Positions 1-6,660 of a stretch of DNA of 10,603 nt are shown one piece after another. The position numbers and the translations under genes were made by a program. Positions within the stretch are counted from its first letter, which is position 1, and each line of letters starts with the position of its first letter. The notes beneath the pieces were generated by a model that saw only the letters and a list, made by a program, of their open reading frames with translations, was not told the origin of the DNA and did no database searches. The DNA comes from an uncultured Rhodoplanes sp. (GTDB lineage: Bacteria; Pseudomonadota; Alphaproteobacteria; Rhizobiales; Xanthobacteraceae), in the NCBI GenBank assembly GCA_936924235.1, contig CAKZHN010000422.1, forward strand, positions 1 to 10,603, given 5' to 3'.

Positions 1-536
1 GCTCCGGGCTCGATCTCAAGAAGGACGCGACGCTGATCTACGGCACGCCGCCGCTGCTCACGCAGATAGCCATCCAGGGCGAGCAGGATGCGACGCTGAC
101 GTTCTGGAACTTCTGCGCGGAGCTGGAAGGCAAGGGCTTTCGCCGCGCCGTCGCCATGGACGAGGTGATGAAGCATCTCGGCGCCAGGGGCGCCATCTCG
201 ATCGTCGGCTACGTGTTCGACGAGGCCTGGGCGGCGAAAAACCGCGGCGCGGTCGACCGCTTCCTCGCAATGACGCAGGAGGCGAAGAAAATCCTGGCGA
301 ACTCCGATGCCGAATGGCAGCGGCTTGCGCCGCGCATCGGCACGACCGATGCGGCGACGCTCGCGATCTATCGGAAACGCTACCTCGAAGGCATTCCGCA
401 GCGGACCGCTGCTGAGGAAGCGACCGACGCCGCGGCGCTCTACCTGGTGCTGGCCGAGATCGGCGGCGCCGATCTGGTCGGACCGGCCAAGGCGCTCGAT
501 CCCGCGACGTTCTATCGCCCGAACCGCGGGGAATGA
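1..536 (+). CDS. ABC transporter substrate-binding protein, NitT/TauT type (C-terminal part, 5' end outside window)
   Basis: The reading frame is open from base 3 to the TGA at 534-536, so the gene starts before the window and about 177 codons of its C-terminal part are present. The visible part has a fragment ending FWNFCAELEGKGFR and an alpha-helical C-terminal lobe (SIVGYVFDEAWA, AAALYLVLAEIGGADLVGP). That composition, and its place directly before a permease and an ATPase of the nitrate/sulfonate/taurine class, suggest a periplasmic NMT1/THI5-like solute receptor. The ligand cannot be read from this part. Its stop overlaps the permease start as ATGA (533-536), so the two are probably translationally coupled. 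The signal peptide and N-terminal lobe are not visible. The role is secure from operon context; the substrate is unknown. Confidence 0.75.
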   Translation, partial: SGLDLKKDATLIYGTPPLLTQIAIQGEQDATLTFWNFCAELEGKGFRRAVAMDEVMKHLGARGAISIVGYVFDEAWAAKNRGAVDRFLAMTQEAKKILANSDAEWQRLAPRIGTTDAATLAIYRKRYLEGIPQRTAAEEATDAAALYLVLAEIGGADLVGPAKALDPATFYRPNRGE

Positions 537-1279
537 GCGTGCTGCTGCGGCTCTTCTCCCTCGCTCTGCTGATCGCCGTGTGGTACGCGGGCTCGCAGGT
601 CGCGGGCGGCAGGCTTTTGCCGGCGCCCGAAACAGTCGGGCTCGCGCTTGCGGCCGAGGCGCAGTCCGGCGCGCTGGCGTTCAATCTCGGGGCAACACTC
701 GCGCGCGTCGCCGCCTCGTTCCTGATCGCCATGGTGCTTGGCACGGCCTTCGGCCTCATCATGGGCCGCTCGCGCACCGCCGACCGCATTGGCGATCCGT
801 GGCTCATCGTGCTGCTCAATCTGCCGGCGCTGGTGATCATCGTGCTGGCCTATGTGTGGGCGGGACTCACCGAGGCCGCCGCGATCGCGGCGGTGGCGCT
901 GAACAAGCTGCCGCTGGTCACCGTCACGGTGCGCGAGGGTGCCCGCTCGCTCGACCGGCAGTTCGACGAGATGGCGCACGTATTCCGGATGAGCGCCTGG
1001 GTGCGCTTCCGCCACGTGATCATGCCGCAGCTTGCGCCCTACGTCGCAGCCGCCGCGCGCTCCGGCCTGTCGCTGGTCTGGAAGATCGTGCTGATCGTCG
1101 AGCTGCTCGGCCGGCCCAATGGCGTGGGCTTCGAGATCGGGGTCGCCTTCCAACTGTTCGACGTGACCCGCATCCTGGCCTATGCTCTGGCCTTCGTTGC
1201 CGTGATGCTCGCGATCGAAACCCTTCTGGTGCAGCCGCTTGAACGACATGCCGCCCGCTGGCGTCCCAGCCCAGCTTGA
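533..1279 (+). CDS. ABC transporter permease, NitT/TauT (BPD_transp_1) family
   Basis: A 248-residue inner-membrane permease of a binding-protein-dependent importer. It has an N-terminal span (about residues 5-22), a cluster of further spans from about 55 to 125, and spans near 170-195 and 208-235. The cytoplasmic EAA-type loop that docks on the ATPase is visible at about residues 145-165 (DEMAHVFRMSAWVRFRHVIMP, split here only in description: the DEMA start and the RHVIMP end are the key parts). Length is typical of the SsuC/TauC/NrtB class. The start is the ATG of an ATGA overlap with the upstream receptor gene, and the end overlaps the ATPase gene by about 30 bases, so the three genes form one transcript. 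The transported compound is unknown; nitrate, sulfonate, taurine or a pyrimidine-like compound are family possibilities only. Confidence 0.85.
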   Translation: MSVLLRLFSLALLIAVWYAGSQVAGGRLLPAPETVGLALAAEAQSGALAFNLGATLARVAASFLIAMVLGTAFGLIMGRSRTADRIGDPWLIVLLNLPALVIIVLAYVWAGLTEAAAIAAVALNKLPLVTVTVREGARSLDRQFDEMAHVFRMSAWVRFRHVIMPQLAPYVAAAARSGLSLVWKIVLIVELLGRPNGVGFEIGVAFQLFDVTRILAYALAFVAVMLAIETLLVQPLERHAARWRPSPA

Positions 1280-1985
1280 GGTCGAGATCGCGCACAAGGC
1301 ATTCGGCGCCGCGATGGGCGGCCGGCGCGATGTGCTGGCCGGCCTTTCGTTCCGGCTCGGCTATGGCGAGGTCGGCGCGCTGCTCGGGCCCTCGGGCTGC
1401 GGCAAGACCACGGTGCTGCGCATCATCGCGGGCCTCGACGGCGACTATGACGGCACCGTGCGGCTGCCGCATCACGGCCGGCTCGGCGTGATGTTCCAGG
1501 AGCCGCGGCTCCTGCCCTGGCGCACCGTCGAGGACAATGTGCGGCTCGCGGCGCCGGAGGCGTCGGACGCGGCGCTCGATACGCTGTTCGGCAGCCTCGG
1601 CCTCGCCACCCATCGTCAGAATTTTCCGGGCGAGCTGTCGCTCGGGCTCGCCCGCCGCGTCGCGATGGCCCGAGCCTTCGCGGTCGAGCCAGATCTGCTG
1701 CTGCTCGACGAGCCGTTCGTGTCGCTCGACGGAGCGCTCGCGGCGCAGCTCGTCCAGGCGCTGGCCGATCTGGTGACGCGCAATCCGGTGACGACCTTGC
1801 TCGTCACTCACGACATCGACGAGGCGATCAATCTGGCCGACCGGGTGTTCCTGCTCTCGGCGAGCCCGTGCCGGGTCATCGCCGAGGTGCCGATCGACCG
1901 GCCGCGCAGCAAGCGCAGCCCGGACGAGATCGCGGCGATCCGCAAAGAGATCGCGCGGCGGCGCGATCAACCCGGGGCCGGCTGA
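1248..1985 (+). CDS. ABC transporter ATP-binding protein, NitT/TauT type
   Basis: The cytoplasmic ATPase of the importer, 245 residues from the ATG at 1248; a TTG three codons earlier (1239) is an alternative, and neither has a clear ribosome binding site, consistent with coupling to the overlapping permease gene. Walker A GPSGCGKT is at 47-54, the Q-loop glutamine is Q84 (MFQEPRLLPW, the QEPRLLPW form typical of nitrate/sulfonate ATPases), Walker B LLLLDEP is at 150-156 and the switch histidine is H188 (LLVTHDIDEA). The signature motif at 130-134 reads LSLGL, where LSGGQ/M is usual. All other catalytic residues are present, so it is probably active. The last 19 bases overlap the end of the convergent permease gene on the minus strand, leaving no room for a terminator between them. 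Confidence 0.87.
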   Translation: MPPAGVPAQLEVEIAHKAFGAAMGGRRDVLAGLSFRLGYGEVGALLGPSGCGKTTVLRIIAGLDGDYDGTVRLPHHGRLGVMFQEPRLLPWRTVEDNVRLAAPEASDAALDTLFGSLGLATHRQNFPGELSLGLARRVAMARAFAVEPDLLLLDEPFVSLDGALAAQLVQALADLVTRNPVTTLLVTHDIDEAINLADRVFLLSASPCRVIAEVPIDRPRSKRSPDEIAAIRKEIARRRDQPGAG

Positions 1986-2782
1986 CCGCCGCGGCGCATC
2001 ATGCCGCGCTGCGGGTCGTAACCGTAGACCGCCAGCATGAAGAAGATCACCGTCGAGACCACGACTACAGCCGTCGCCACCGGTTCGAACATGCCGTAGA
2101 GCGCAAAGCGGATCATCTCGACCGCGTGGGTGAACGGATTGACCACCGACACCCAGTAGATCGCCTCGGAGCCTCCCTCGCGGAGCTTCCACAACGGATA
2201 AAGCGCCGACGAGAAGAAGAACATCGGGAACATCACGAAATTCATGGCACCGGCGAAGTTCTCGAGCTGCTTGATGTGCACCGAGAGGAACAGCCACAGC
2301 GAGCCGAGCATCAGGCCGGCCGCGATCAGCGCCGGCAGCACGGTCAACCAGCCTGTCCAGTCGAACGTCACGTCGAACGGGATGCAGACCAGCATGAACA
2401 CGTAGCAGGTGATCACCGAGAGCGCGGTGCCGGCGACGAGCTTGCAGACCAGCAGCACCCAGCGCGGCAGCGGCGCGGTGAGCAGCAGCCGCATCACGCC
2501 CATCTCGCGGTCGTAGACCATCGACAGCGACGACTGCATTCCGTGAAACAGCAGGATGATGCCGAGCAGCCCCGGCACGATATAGACCTGATAGGTGATG
2601 TAGGTCTTGTACGGCGGGATGATCGAGACGCCGAACACGTTGTAGAAGCCCGCCGCGAACACCGCGAGCCACATCAGCGGCCGCACCAGCGCCGAGAGCA
2701 GCCTGCCGCGCTGCTGCACGAACTTGAAGATCTCCCGCATGGTGACGGCGCGGAGCGCGCGGACGGTGTGGGCTAGCTGCAT
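1967..2782 (-). CDS. ABC-2 type permease of the PQQ-alcohol dehydrogenase-associated transporter (PedC-like)
   Basis: A 271-residue inner-membrane protein of the ABC-2 family. Hydrophobic spans lie at about 33-50, 68-88, 108-135, 146-168, 177-197 and 236-254. Recognisable family stretches are MRLLLTAPLPRW (about 97-108), NFVMFPMFFFSSALYPLW (about 181-198) and NPFTHAVEMIRF (about 215-226). It matches the permease family named for PQQ-dependent alcohol dehydrogenase systems (PedC of Pseudomonas; LutF of Methylorubrum is a probable relative). I chose the ATG at 2782 because AAGGT precedes it at a good distance; a GTG at 2818 in the same frame would overlap the upstream gene. It follows the binding-protein gene by 17 bases and is last in its operon. 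ABC-2 permeases usually export or flip their cargo, so a binding-protein partner is a peculiarity of this family. The cargo is not proven by sequence. Confidence 0.87.
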   Translation of the reverse strand: MQLAHTVRALRAVTMREIFKFVQQRGRLLSALVRPLMWLAVFAAGFYNVFGVSIIPPYKTYITYQVYIVPGLLGIILLFHGMQSSLSMVYDREMGVMRLLLTAPLPRWVLLVCKLVAGTALSVITCYVFMLVCIPFDVTFDWTGWLTVLPALIAAGLMLGSLWLFLSVHIKQLENFAGAMNFVMFPMFFFSSALYPLWKLREGGSEAIYWVSVVNPFTHAVEMIRFALYGMFEPVATAVVVVSTVIFFMLAVYGYDPQRGMMRRGGQPAPG

Positions 2783-2799
2783 GGTGGCGACCTTGGTGG

Positions 2800-4158
2800 C
2801 TACCTGTTGAGATGGCACGGCGACTGCGGCTCGTCGTCGCCCAGGGTATCGAGCACGTTGACCTGGTGCATGAAGCCTTCGAGGGGCGCGCTGGCGGTCA
2901 CATAATAAGGTGTCGCCAGCAGGATCGCCTGCCGTAGCTGATGATCCCAGGGCCGGATGCTCATGGCGAGCCCCTTGTCGCCGTCGAAGGCCGCGCCAGC
3001 GCTCAGGATGAAATCGCGCTGCGTCTTGAAGTCCGCCGACTTGGTGCGGAGCGCCGCCTGCACCACCATCTTCACCGCCATCCAGGCCGCCCAGTCGCCG
3101 CCTTCCATGTTGCGCCTGGCGAGCTTGGCAAAGCGCGCATTCACCTGCGGCGCGCCGTTGTGGTCCCAGGTCCAGTGCCAGGCCAGCGGCTCCAGGTCGA
3201 TGCTGCCGACGACGGGCCGCGGCTTGACCAGATGGAACGGCACCTGGCGCACGAAATCGAAGTCCTCGTCGGCCACGAATGCGACGTCATAGTCGCGGCT
3301 GATGGCGCTGAGCAGCGCCGGGTTGTTGAGCTCGCGCTCGCGCGGATCGGTGCCGGGCTTGAACGGCTTGTTGGCGACGATCCTGGCGCCGAACTTCTGG
3401 GCCGAGGCCTCGAACGCCTTGGCGGCGAGCGCATCGCCGGGCTTCGGCCCCTGCAGCACCAGGAAGTTGGTCCACTTCCGCGAGACGAGATACTGCACGA
3501 GGCCGTCGGCAGTCATGGAGCGGCTCGGCAGCACATGGACGAACTCGCGGGCGCAAAGGTCCCGGCGCAGCGTATCGTCCGGCGCCGTGATGTTGAACAG
3601 CAGCACGTCGCGGCCGCGCATGGCGTCGGCCAGCGGCTTGAATGCCTCGGTCGGCGCATCGATCAGGAAGAACCGGATGTTGCGGGCTTCCGCCTGCTGT
3701 ACGGCCGGCGCCACCTCGGCGGCTGACTTGACGGTGATGCGCTCCAGATCGAAATCGATCTTCAGCACACGCGCGAGGATTTTCGCATCGTCGAGGCCGA
3801 TGCGGGCGCCGTCGAACGGATGCTCACGGGCTTTGAGCACCAACCGCTCGGCCATGACCGGCTCGTAGCGCGGATCGCCTTCGATCTCGACATAACCGAT
3901 GGTCAGCTTCCCGCGAGGCTCGCTCGGTGCCTGCGCATTCTGAGCGAACGCCGGCGCGCCAAGGACGACGAGAGCAAGCAGAGCGACAAAGACCGAGAGC
4001 TTGGTGAGTTTTCCACCTAAGCTGCACCAATCTCCGGCGTCATGCCCGGCCTTGTGCCGGGCATCCACGTCTTGGCGACAAAGTAAGGCGTGGATGGTCG
4101 GGACAAGCCCGGCCATGACGGCTGCAACATTGGAGCAAACGACCGGCAGCCTAATCAT
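2800..4158 (-). CDS. Periplasmic binding protein of the PQQ-alcohol dehydrogenase-associated ABC transporter
   Basis: The periplasmic receptor-like subunit that accompanies the ABC-2 permease and PQQ-linked ATPase. The mature part (after the AFA-Q junction near 3940) has the type I periplasmic binding fold of the branched-chain amino-acid receptor class: KLTIGYVEIEGDPRYEP at the N-terminus, RNIRFFLIDAPTEAF, then a second lobe, ending DTLGDDEPQSPCHL, a tail I recognise from this family. The secretion signal is KLSVFVALLALVVLGAPAFAQ in all but its first residue. The start is uncertain. At 4003-4005, where a start codon would sit 7 bases after a good AGGTGG site, the sequence is ACC. The nearest in-frame ATGs are at 4116, inside a palindromic repeat, and at 4158, overlapping the stop of the propeller gene. 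I give 4158 because that overlap allows re-initiation. The natural start could have been lost, or the base calls could be wrong. Confidence 0.82.
   Translation of the reverse strand: MIRLPVVCSNVAAVMAGLVPTIHALLCRQDVDARHKAGHDAGDWCSLGGKLTKLSVFVALLALVVLGAPAFAQNAQAPSEPRGKLTIGYVEIEGDPRYEPVMAERLVLKAREHPFDGARIGLDDAKILARVLKIDFDLERITVKSAAEVAPAVQQAEARNIRFFLIDAPTEAFKPLADAMRGRDVLLFNITAPDDTLRRDLCAREFVHVLPSRSMTADGLVQYLVSRKWTNFLVLQGPKPGDALAAKAFEASAQKFGARIVANKPFKPGTDPRERELNNPALLSAISRDYDVAFVADEDFDFVRQVPFHLVKPRPVVGSIDLEPLAWHWTWDHNGAPQVNARFAKLARRNMEGGDWAAWMAVKMVVQAALRTKSADFKTQRDFILSAGAAFDGDKGLAMSIRPWDHQLRQAILLATPYYVTASAPLEGFMHQVNVLDTLGDDEPQSPCHLNR
4003..4018 (-). promoter_or_regulatory. Ribosome binding site followed by ACC where a start codon is expected
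   Basis: On the minus strand AGGTGG (4013-4018) is followed by a 7-base spacer and then ACC (4003-4005) and AAG. If the ACC were ATG, the protein would begin MKLSVFVALLALVVLG, an ideal signal peptide. No ATG, GTG or TTG exists in frame between this point and the palindromic repeat upstream. Confidence 0.55.
4038..4120. repeat. Palindromic intergenic repeat of the Bradyrhizobium-group MAGLVPTIH type
   Basis: Two 32-base arms (4038-4069 and 4089-4120) are inverted copies with 27 of 32 positions paired, around a 19-base centre. Each arm is also a hairpin by itself: the left has perfect 9-base stems (4042-4050 with 4056-4064, loop CTTGT) and the right has 9-base stems with one mismatch (4094-4102 with 4108-4116). 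Translated on the minus strand the repeat gives MAGLVPTIHALL...DVDARHKAGHD, a peptide I know from many spurious or extended ORFs in Bradyrhizobium and relatives. A 6-base direct repeat GCTGCA sits at 4021-4026 and 4121-4126. It lies between the propeller and binding-protein genes, so it is within their transcript and could fold as RNA. Confidence 0.85.
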
Positions 4159-5197
4159 CGATGACCACGCCCCAGGGCACGCGGCCGACCGGAATCGAAA
4201 CGATCGGCTTCCGGCTCTTCGCGTCGATGATGGTGATGTCGTCGCCGAAGCCGTTCGCCACGAACAGCAGCTTCTCGTCGCGCGACATGGTGATGCCCCA
4301 GGAGCGCTTGCCGACCAGCATGTAGCTCTGCACCGCGCGCGACGGAACGTCGACCACCGCCACATGCGCCGCATGGCCGAGCGTGACATAGGCGGTCTTG
4401 CCGTCCCTGGTCATCGCGAGACCGACCGGCGTCACGTCGCTCTTGCGCATGCCGGGCGGCAGGAACTCGATCTTGCCCGCCACAGTGAACGAGGCCAGAT
4501 CGATGATGTAGACCTCGCCCGACAGCTCGGTGGTGACCCAGAGCTGCTTGCCGTCCGGCGTCGCTGCAAAGCGGCGCGGCCGCGTGCCGACCACGACGTC
4601 GCGGGTGACATGACCGTCGGTGGCGTCGATCTCGTGCACCAGATCGCCCACCTCGGAAGTTACGTAGATGAGCTTGCCGTCCTTGCCGATCGACACGCCT
4701 TCGGGCTCGGCGCCGGTCGGCACCTCCTGGACGATGATGTTCTGGTCCATGTCGATGACCGAGAGCGACGAGGCCTCCTCGTTCGCCACGTAGATCCGGC
4801 GCTTGTCCTCGTCGATCGCGAAGGTCTCAGGGCTCGATCCGGTCGCGAGCTTGCCGACCACGGCGAGCTTGGCCACGTCGATGATGTCGATCACGTCGTC
4901 GTCGCCGCAGGCGACGTAGAGCTTCTGGTGGGCGGCGTCGAAGTGCATGTCGCGGGGCCGCCGCGATGTCCTGATGTCCTTGACCACCGCGTGCGTCTTC
5001 GGATCGAGCACGATGATGTTGTTCGACTTCTCATTGCTGACGAAGATCAGCCCGGTGTCCTTGGCGGCGCAGGGTGCGGTCGCAACGAGCAGCGGCAGCA
5101 GCGCATAGGCGAGCAAAGCGACGCCGTTCTTTGAACGGCTATGGCAAAGGCGGCGACAATCCACGGCTGTTTCATCCCGACGTCGAACAGGCCGCAA
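4151..5197 (-). CDS. YVTN-type beta-propeller protein, PQQ-dependent catabolism-associated
   Basis: A secreted seven-blade beta-propeller. Seven repeats are visible, each of the pattern (I/L)(Y/F)V-x(8-10)-(V/I)-(I/V)D: IFVSNEKSNNIIVLD, LYVACGDDDVIDIID, IYVANEEASSLSVID, IYVTSEVGDLVHEID, LWVTTELSGEVYIID, AYVTLGHAAHVAVVD and LFVANGFGDDITIID. Members of this family are encoded next to PQQ-dependent alcohol dehydrogenases and the ABC transporter seen here; the exact task (substrate, cofactor or metal binding) is not settled by sequence. A signal segment VALLAYALLPLLVATAPCAA precedes the mature KDTGLIFVSN. There is no ATG before it. The only in-frame candidates are TTG at 5197 (used here, giving a long basic n-region) and TTG at 5116 (no basic n-region); neither has a convincing ribosome binding site. 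It is first in a minus-strand operon with the binding protein and permease, divergent from the ATPase. Confidence 0.85.
   Translation of the reverse strand: MRPVRRRDETAVDCRRLCHSRSKNGVALLAYALLPLLVATAPCAAKDTGLIFVSNEKSNNIIVLDPKTHAVVKDIRTSRRPRDMHFDAAHQKLYVACGDDDVIDIIDVAKLAVVGKLATGSSPETFAIDEDKRRIYVANEEASSLSVIDMDQNIIVQEVPTGAEPEGVSIGKDGKLIYVTSEVGDLVHEIDATDGHVTRDVVVGTRPRRFAATPDGKQLWVTTELSGEVYIIDLASFTVAGKIEFLPPGMRKSDVTPVGLAMTRDGKTAYVTLGHAAHVAVVDVPSRAVQSYMLVGKRSWGITMSRDEKLLFVANGFGDDITIIDAKSRKPIVSIPVGRVPWGVVIDD
5123..5139. promoter_or_regulatory. Perfect 17-base palindrome in the divergent control region
   Basis: GCCGTTC (5123-5129), loop TTT, GAACGGC (5133-5139): a perfect 7-base inverted repeat. It lies between the divergent propeller and ATPase genes, and overlaps the -35-like TTGAAC of the plus-strand promoter candidate. 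If the propeller gene starts at the TTG at 5116 it sits directly before the start; if at 5197 it is inside the coding region. A dimeric regulator site is plausible but unproven. Confidence 0.4.
5131..5160 (+). promoter_or_regulatory. Candidate sigma-70-type promoter for the PQQ-linked ABC ATPase
   Basis: TTGAAC (5131-5136) and GACAAT (5155-5160) are separated by 18 bases, a fair match to housekeeping promoter boxes, and lie about 130 bases before the ATPase start. The -35-like box overlaps the second arm of the palindrome at 5123-5139. Confidence 0.35.
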
Positions 5198-5288
5198 CGG
5201 TACGCCGGGGCCTGCGAGCCTCGCAAGCCGACTGCTGGTTTATTCCGGCGAAGCCGTTATGTTGCGCTGGATGGGTGGGGAAACGCCA

Positions 5289-6044
5289 GTGAGCCACTCC
5301 GGCACAGACGCCGTTCTGCTGCTGGACAATGTGGTCAAGACCTACGGTCCGATTCGCGCGGTCGACGGCGTGAGCCTTGCGGCGCGCCCCGGCGAGTTCA
5401 TTGCGCTGCTCGGGCCGAACGGCGCCGGAAAGTCGACGCTGTTCCAGCTGCTCTCCGGCCTGTTCGTCGCAGACTCCGGCCGCATCGAGGTAATGGGCCA
5501 CGACATGGCGCGCGATCCGGTGCCGGCGCTGGCGCGGCTCGGCATCGTGTTCCAGCAGCCCACGTTGGACCTCGAACTCACGATCACCGCGAACCTCCTG
5601 TTCCATGCCGGCCTCCACGGCATCCCGCGCGCCACAGCGCAGGAACGCATCGCCAAGGAGCTGGCGCGGCTCGGCCTTGCCGAACGTGCTCACGACAAGA
5701 CCGCGCAACTGAGCGGCGGCAACCGGCGGCGCGTCGAGCTGGCGCGTGCGCTGCTGCACGATCCGAGCGTGCTGCTGATGGACGAAGCCACCGTCGGCCT
5801 CGATCCGGCGAGCCGCAGCGAGCTTCTGAAGCTCCTCCTCACCATGCGGGCCGAGCGCGGCGTCGCGGTGCTGTGGGCGACGCATCTGTGCGACGAGGTC
5901 ACCGATGCGGATCGCGTCATCGTGCTGCATCGCGGCAAGGTGCTGGCCGACACCACGCCGGCCGACCTCGTGGCCAAGGCCGGCACCACGACCATCGAGC
6001 AGGCCTTCCTGGCGATGACGGGCACAGGTCCCAAACGCGCCTGA
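5289..6044 (+). CDS. ABC transporter ATP-binding protein, PQQ-dependent alcohol dehydrogenase system
   Basis: The cytoplasmic ATPase that pairs with the ABC-2 permease at 1967-2782. From the GTG at 5289 it has 251 residues: Walker A GPNGAGKST at 42-50, Q-loop FQQPTLD with Q90, signature LSGGNRRRVELARAL from 141, Walker B VLLMDEATVGLD at 161-172 and switch H199. The LSGGNRRRVE form and the MDEATVGLDP Walker B are characteristic of the family named for PQQ-dependent alcohol dehydrogenase systems. I prefer GTG 5289 because GGTGGGGA lies 7 bases before it and the following residues (LLLDNVVKTYG) begin at the usual place; in-frame ATGs at 5259 and 5271 have no good site. It is transcribed away from its partner genes and ends 13 bases before the convergent stop of the next operon. 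ABC-2 ATPases of this type often drive exporters, so direction of transport is open. Confidence 0.88.
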   Translation: MSHSGTDAVLLLDNVVKTYGPIRAVDGVSLAARPGEFIALLGPNGAGKSTLFQLLSGLFVADSGRIEVMGHDMARDPVPALARLGIVFQQPTLDLELTITANLLFHAGLHGIPRATAQERIAKELARLGLAERAHDKTAQLSGGNRRRVELARALLHDPSVLLMDEATVGLDPASRSELLKLLLTMRAERGVAVLWATHLCDEVTDADRVIVLHRGKVLADTTPADLVAKAGTTTIEQAFLAMTGTGPKRA

Positions 6045-6057
6045 ACTCGAAACTAAG

Positions 6058-6651
6058 CTATTGCGGCAGCTTCGGCGGCAGCAGCACCGGCGGCATCGAG
6101 CCGAACTCCACGCGCTGGGCCTGCTGCAGAAGCTTGGCCGCCTCGGCGTCGATCGCCACGCTGCCCGCCTCTTGCGCCTGCTGGCCGGGCTGCTTGGCGT
6201 CGGCCTTCATCTCCCGCTGCGCGCCCGCCTCCGGCATATCCTCCGCCGAGCCCTGCTGCGGATTGCCCTGCATGATCTGGTCGCGGGCCTTGGTGGCCCG
6301 CTCGGCCAGCGGCCGCGTATACGGCAGGCGGTAAGCCCGCGGCACGCCGCTCGCCACGTTGTTCTCGTCGATCTCCTCGACCCAGAGATAGATCGAGCCG
6401 GGATCGCCCACCTTGGCGTCGGGCTCGACGGCGCGGACCCAGAGGAGTTGGAAGCGCTGCGGCAGCCGTTCCGAGCCGGGCCAGCCAAGGAGTCCCTTGG
6501 TGGCGTAGAACACCTCGACGAAGAACACCGAGGTGACGACGATAGCGATGGCCTTCACCCACCAGGCGAAACGCGAGGTCAGCCCCATGCCGAGCAGCAC
6601 GAGGCCCATCACCACATAGGCGACCGAGATGGCGAGGACGGTTCCGGTCAT
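6058..6651 (-). CDS. Two-span membrane protein of unknown function, third gene of a TolQ-like operon
   Basis: I do not recognise this 197-residue protein. It has two hydrophobic spans (about 4-24 and 31-51) joined by a short loop with R27 and K33; by the positive-inside rule the loop is cytoplasmic and the large C-terminal part lies in the periplasm. Residues 57-95 look like a compact folded domain (GWPGSERLPQRFQLLWVRAV, then GSIYLWVEEID). From about 127 it is Gln/Pro/Ala-rich with charged stretches, ending PPVLLPPKLPQ, probably a flexible linker or tail. The ATG at 6651 follows the stop of the upstream gene by 9 bases, and that TAG is itself part of the ribosome binding site (TAGGTCGCGAGA before the ATG). 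So it is co-translated with the single-span protein and is probably a partner of the TolQ-like channel. Confidence 0.75.
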   Translation of the reverse strand: MTGTVLAISVAYVVMGLVLLGMGLTSRFAWWVKAIAIVVTSVFFVEVFYATKGLLGWPGSERLPQRFQLLWVRAVEPDAKVGDPGSIYLWVEEIDENNVASGVPRAYRLPYTRPLAERATKARDQIMQGNPQQGSAEDMPEAGAQREMKADAKQPGQQAQEAGSVAIDAEAAKLLQQAQRVEFGSMPPVLLPPKLPQ

Positions 6652-6660
6652 TCTCGCGAC

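Noticed and set aside
1020..2672. A 550-codon minus-strand open frame crossing three transporter genes.
   Set aside because: It runs through parts of well-defined genes in the wrong frame, with Arg-rich low-complexity content and no motif; a GC-rich shadow.
3824..4030. A minus-strand frame beginning MVQLRWKTHQ near the binding-protein start.
   Set aside because: It starts with TTG in a different frame from the signal peptide and matches nothing; considered as a frameshifted start but no single-base shift joins it sensibly to the binding protein.
6045..6057. A bidirectional terminator between the convergent ATPase and two-span protein genes.
   Set aside because: Only 13 bases separate the stops, with no stem or T run.
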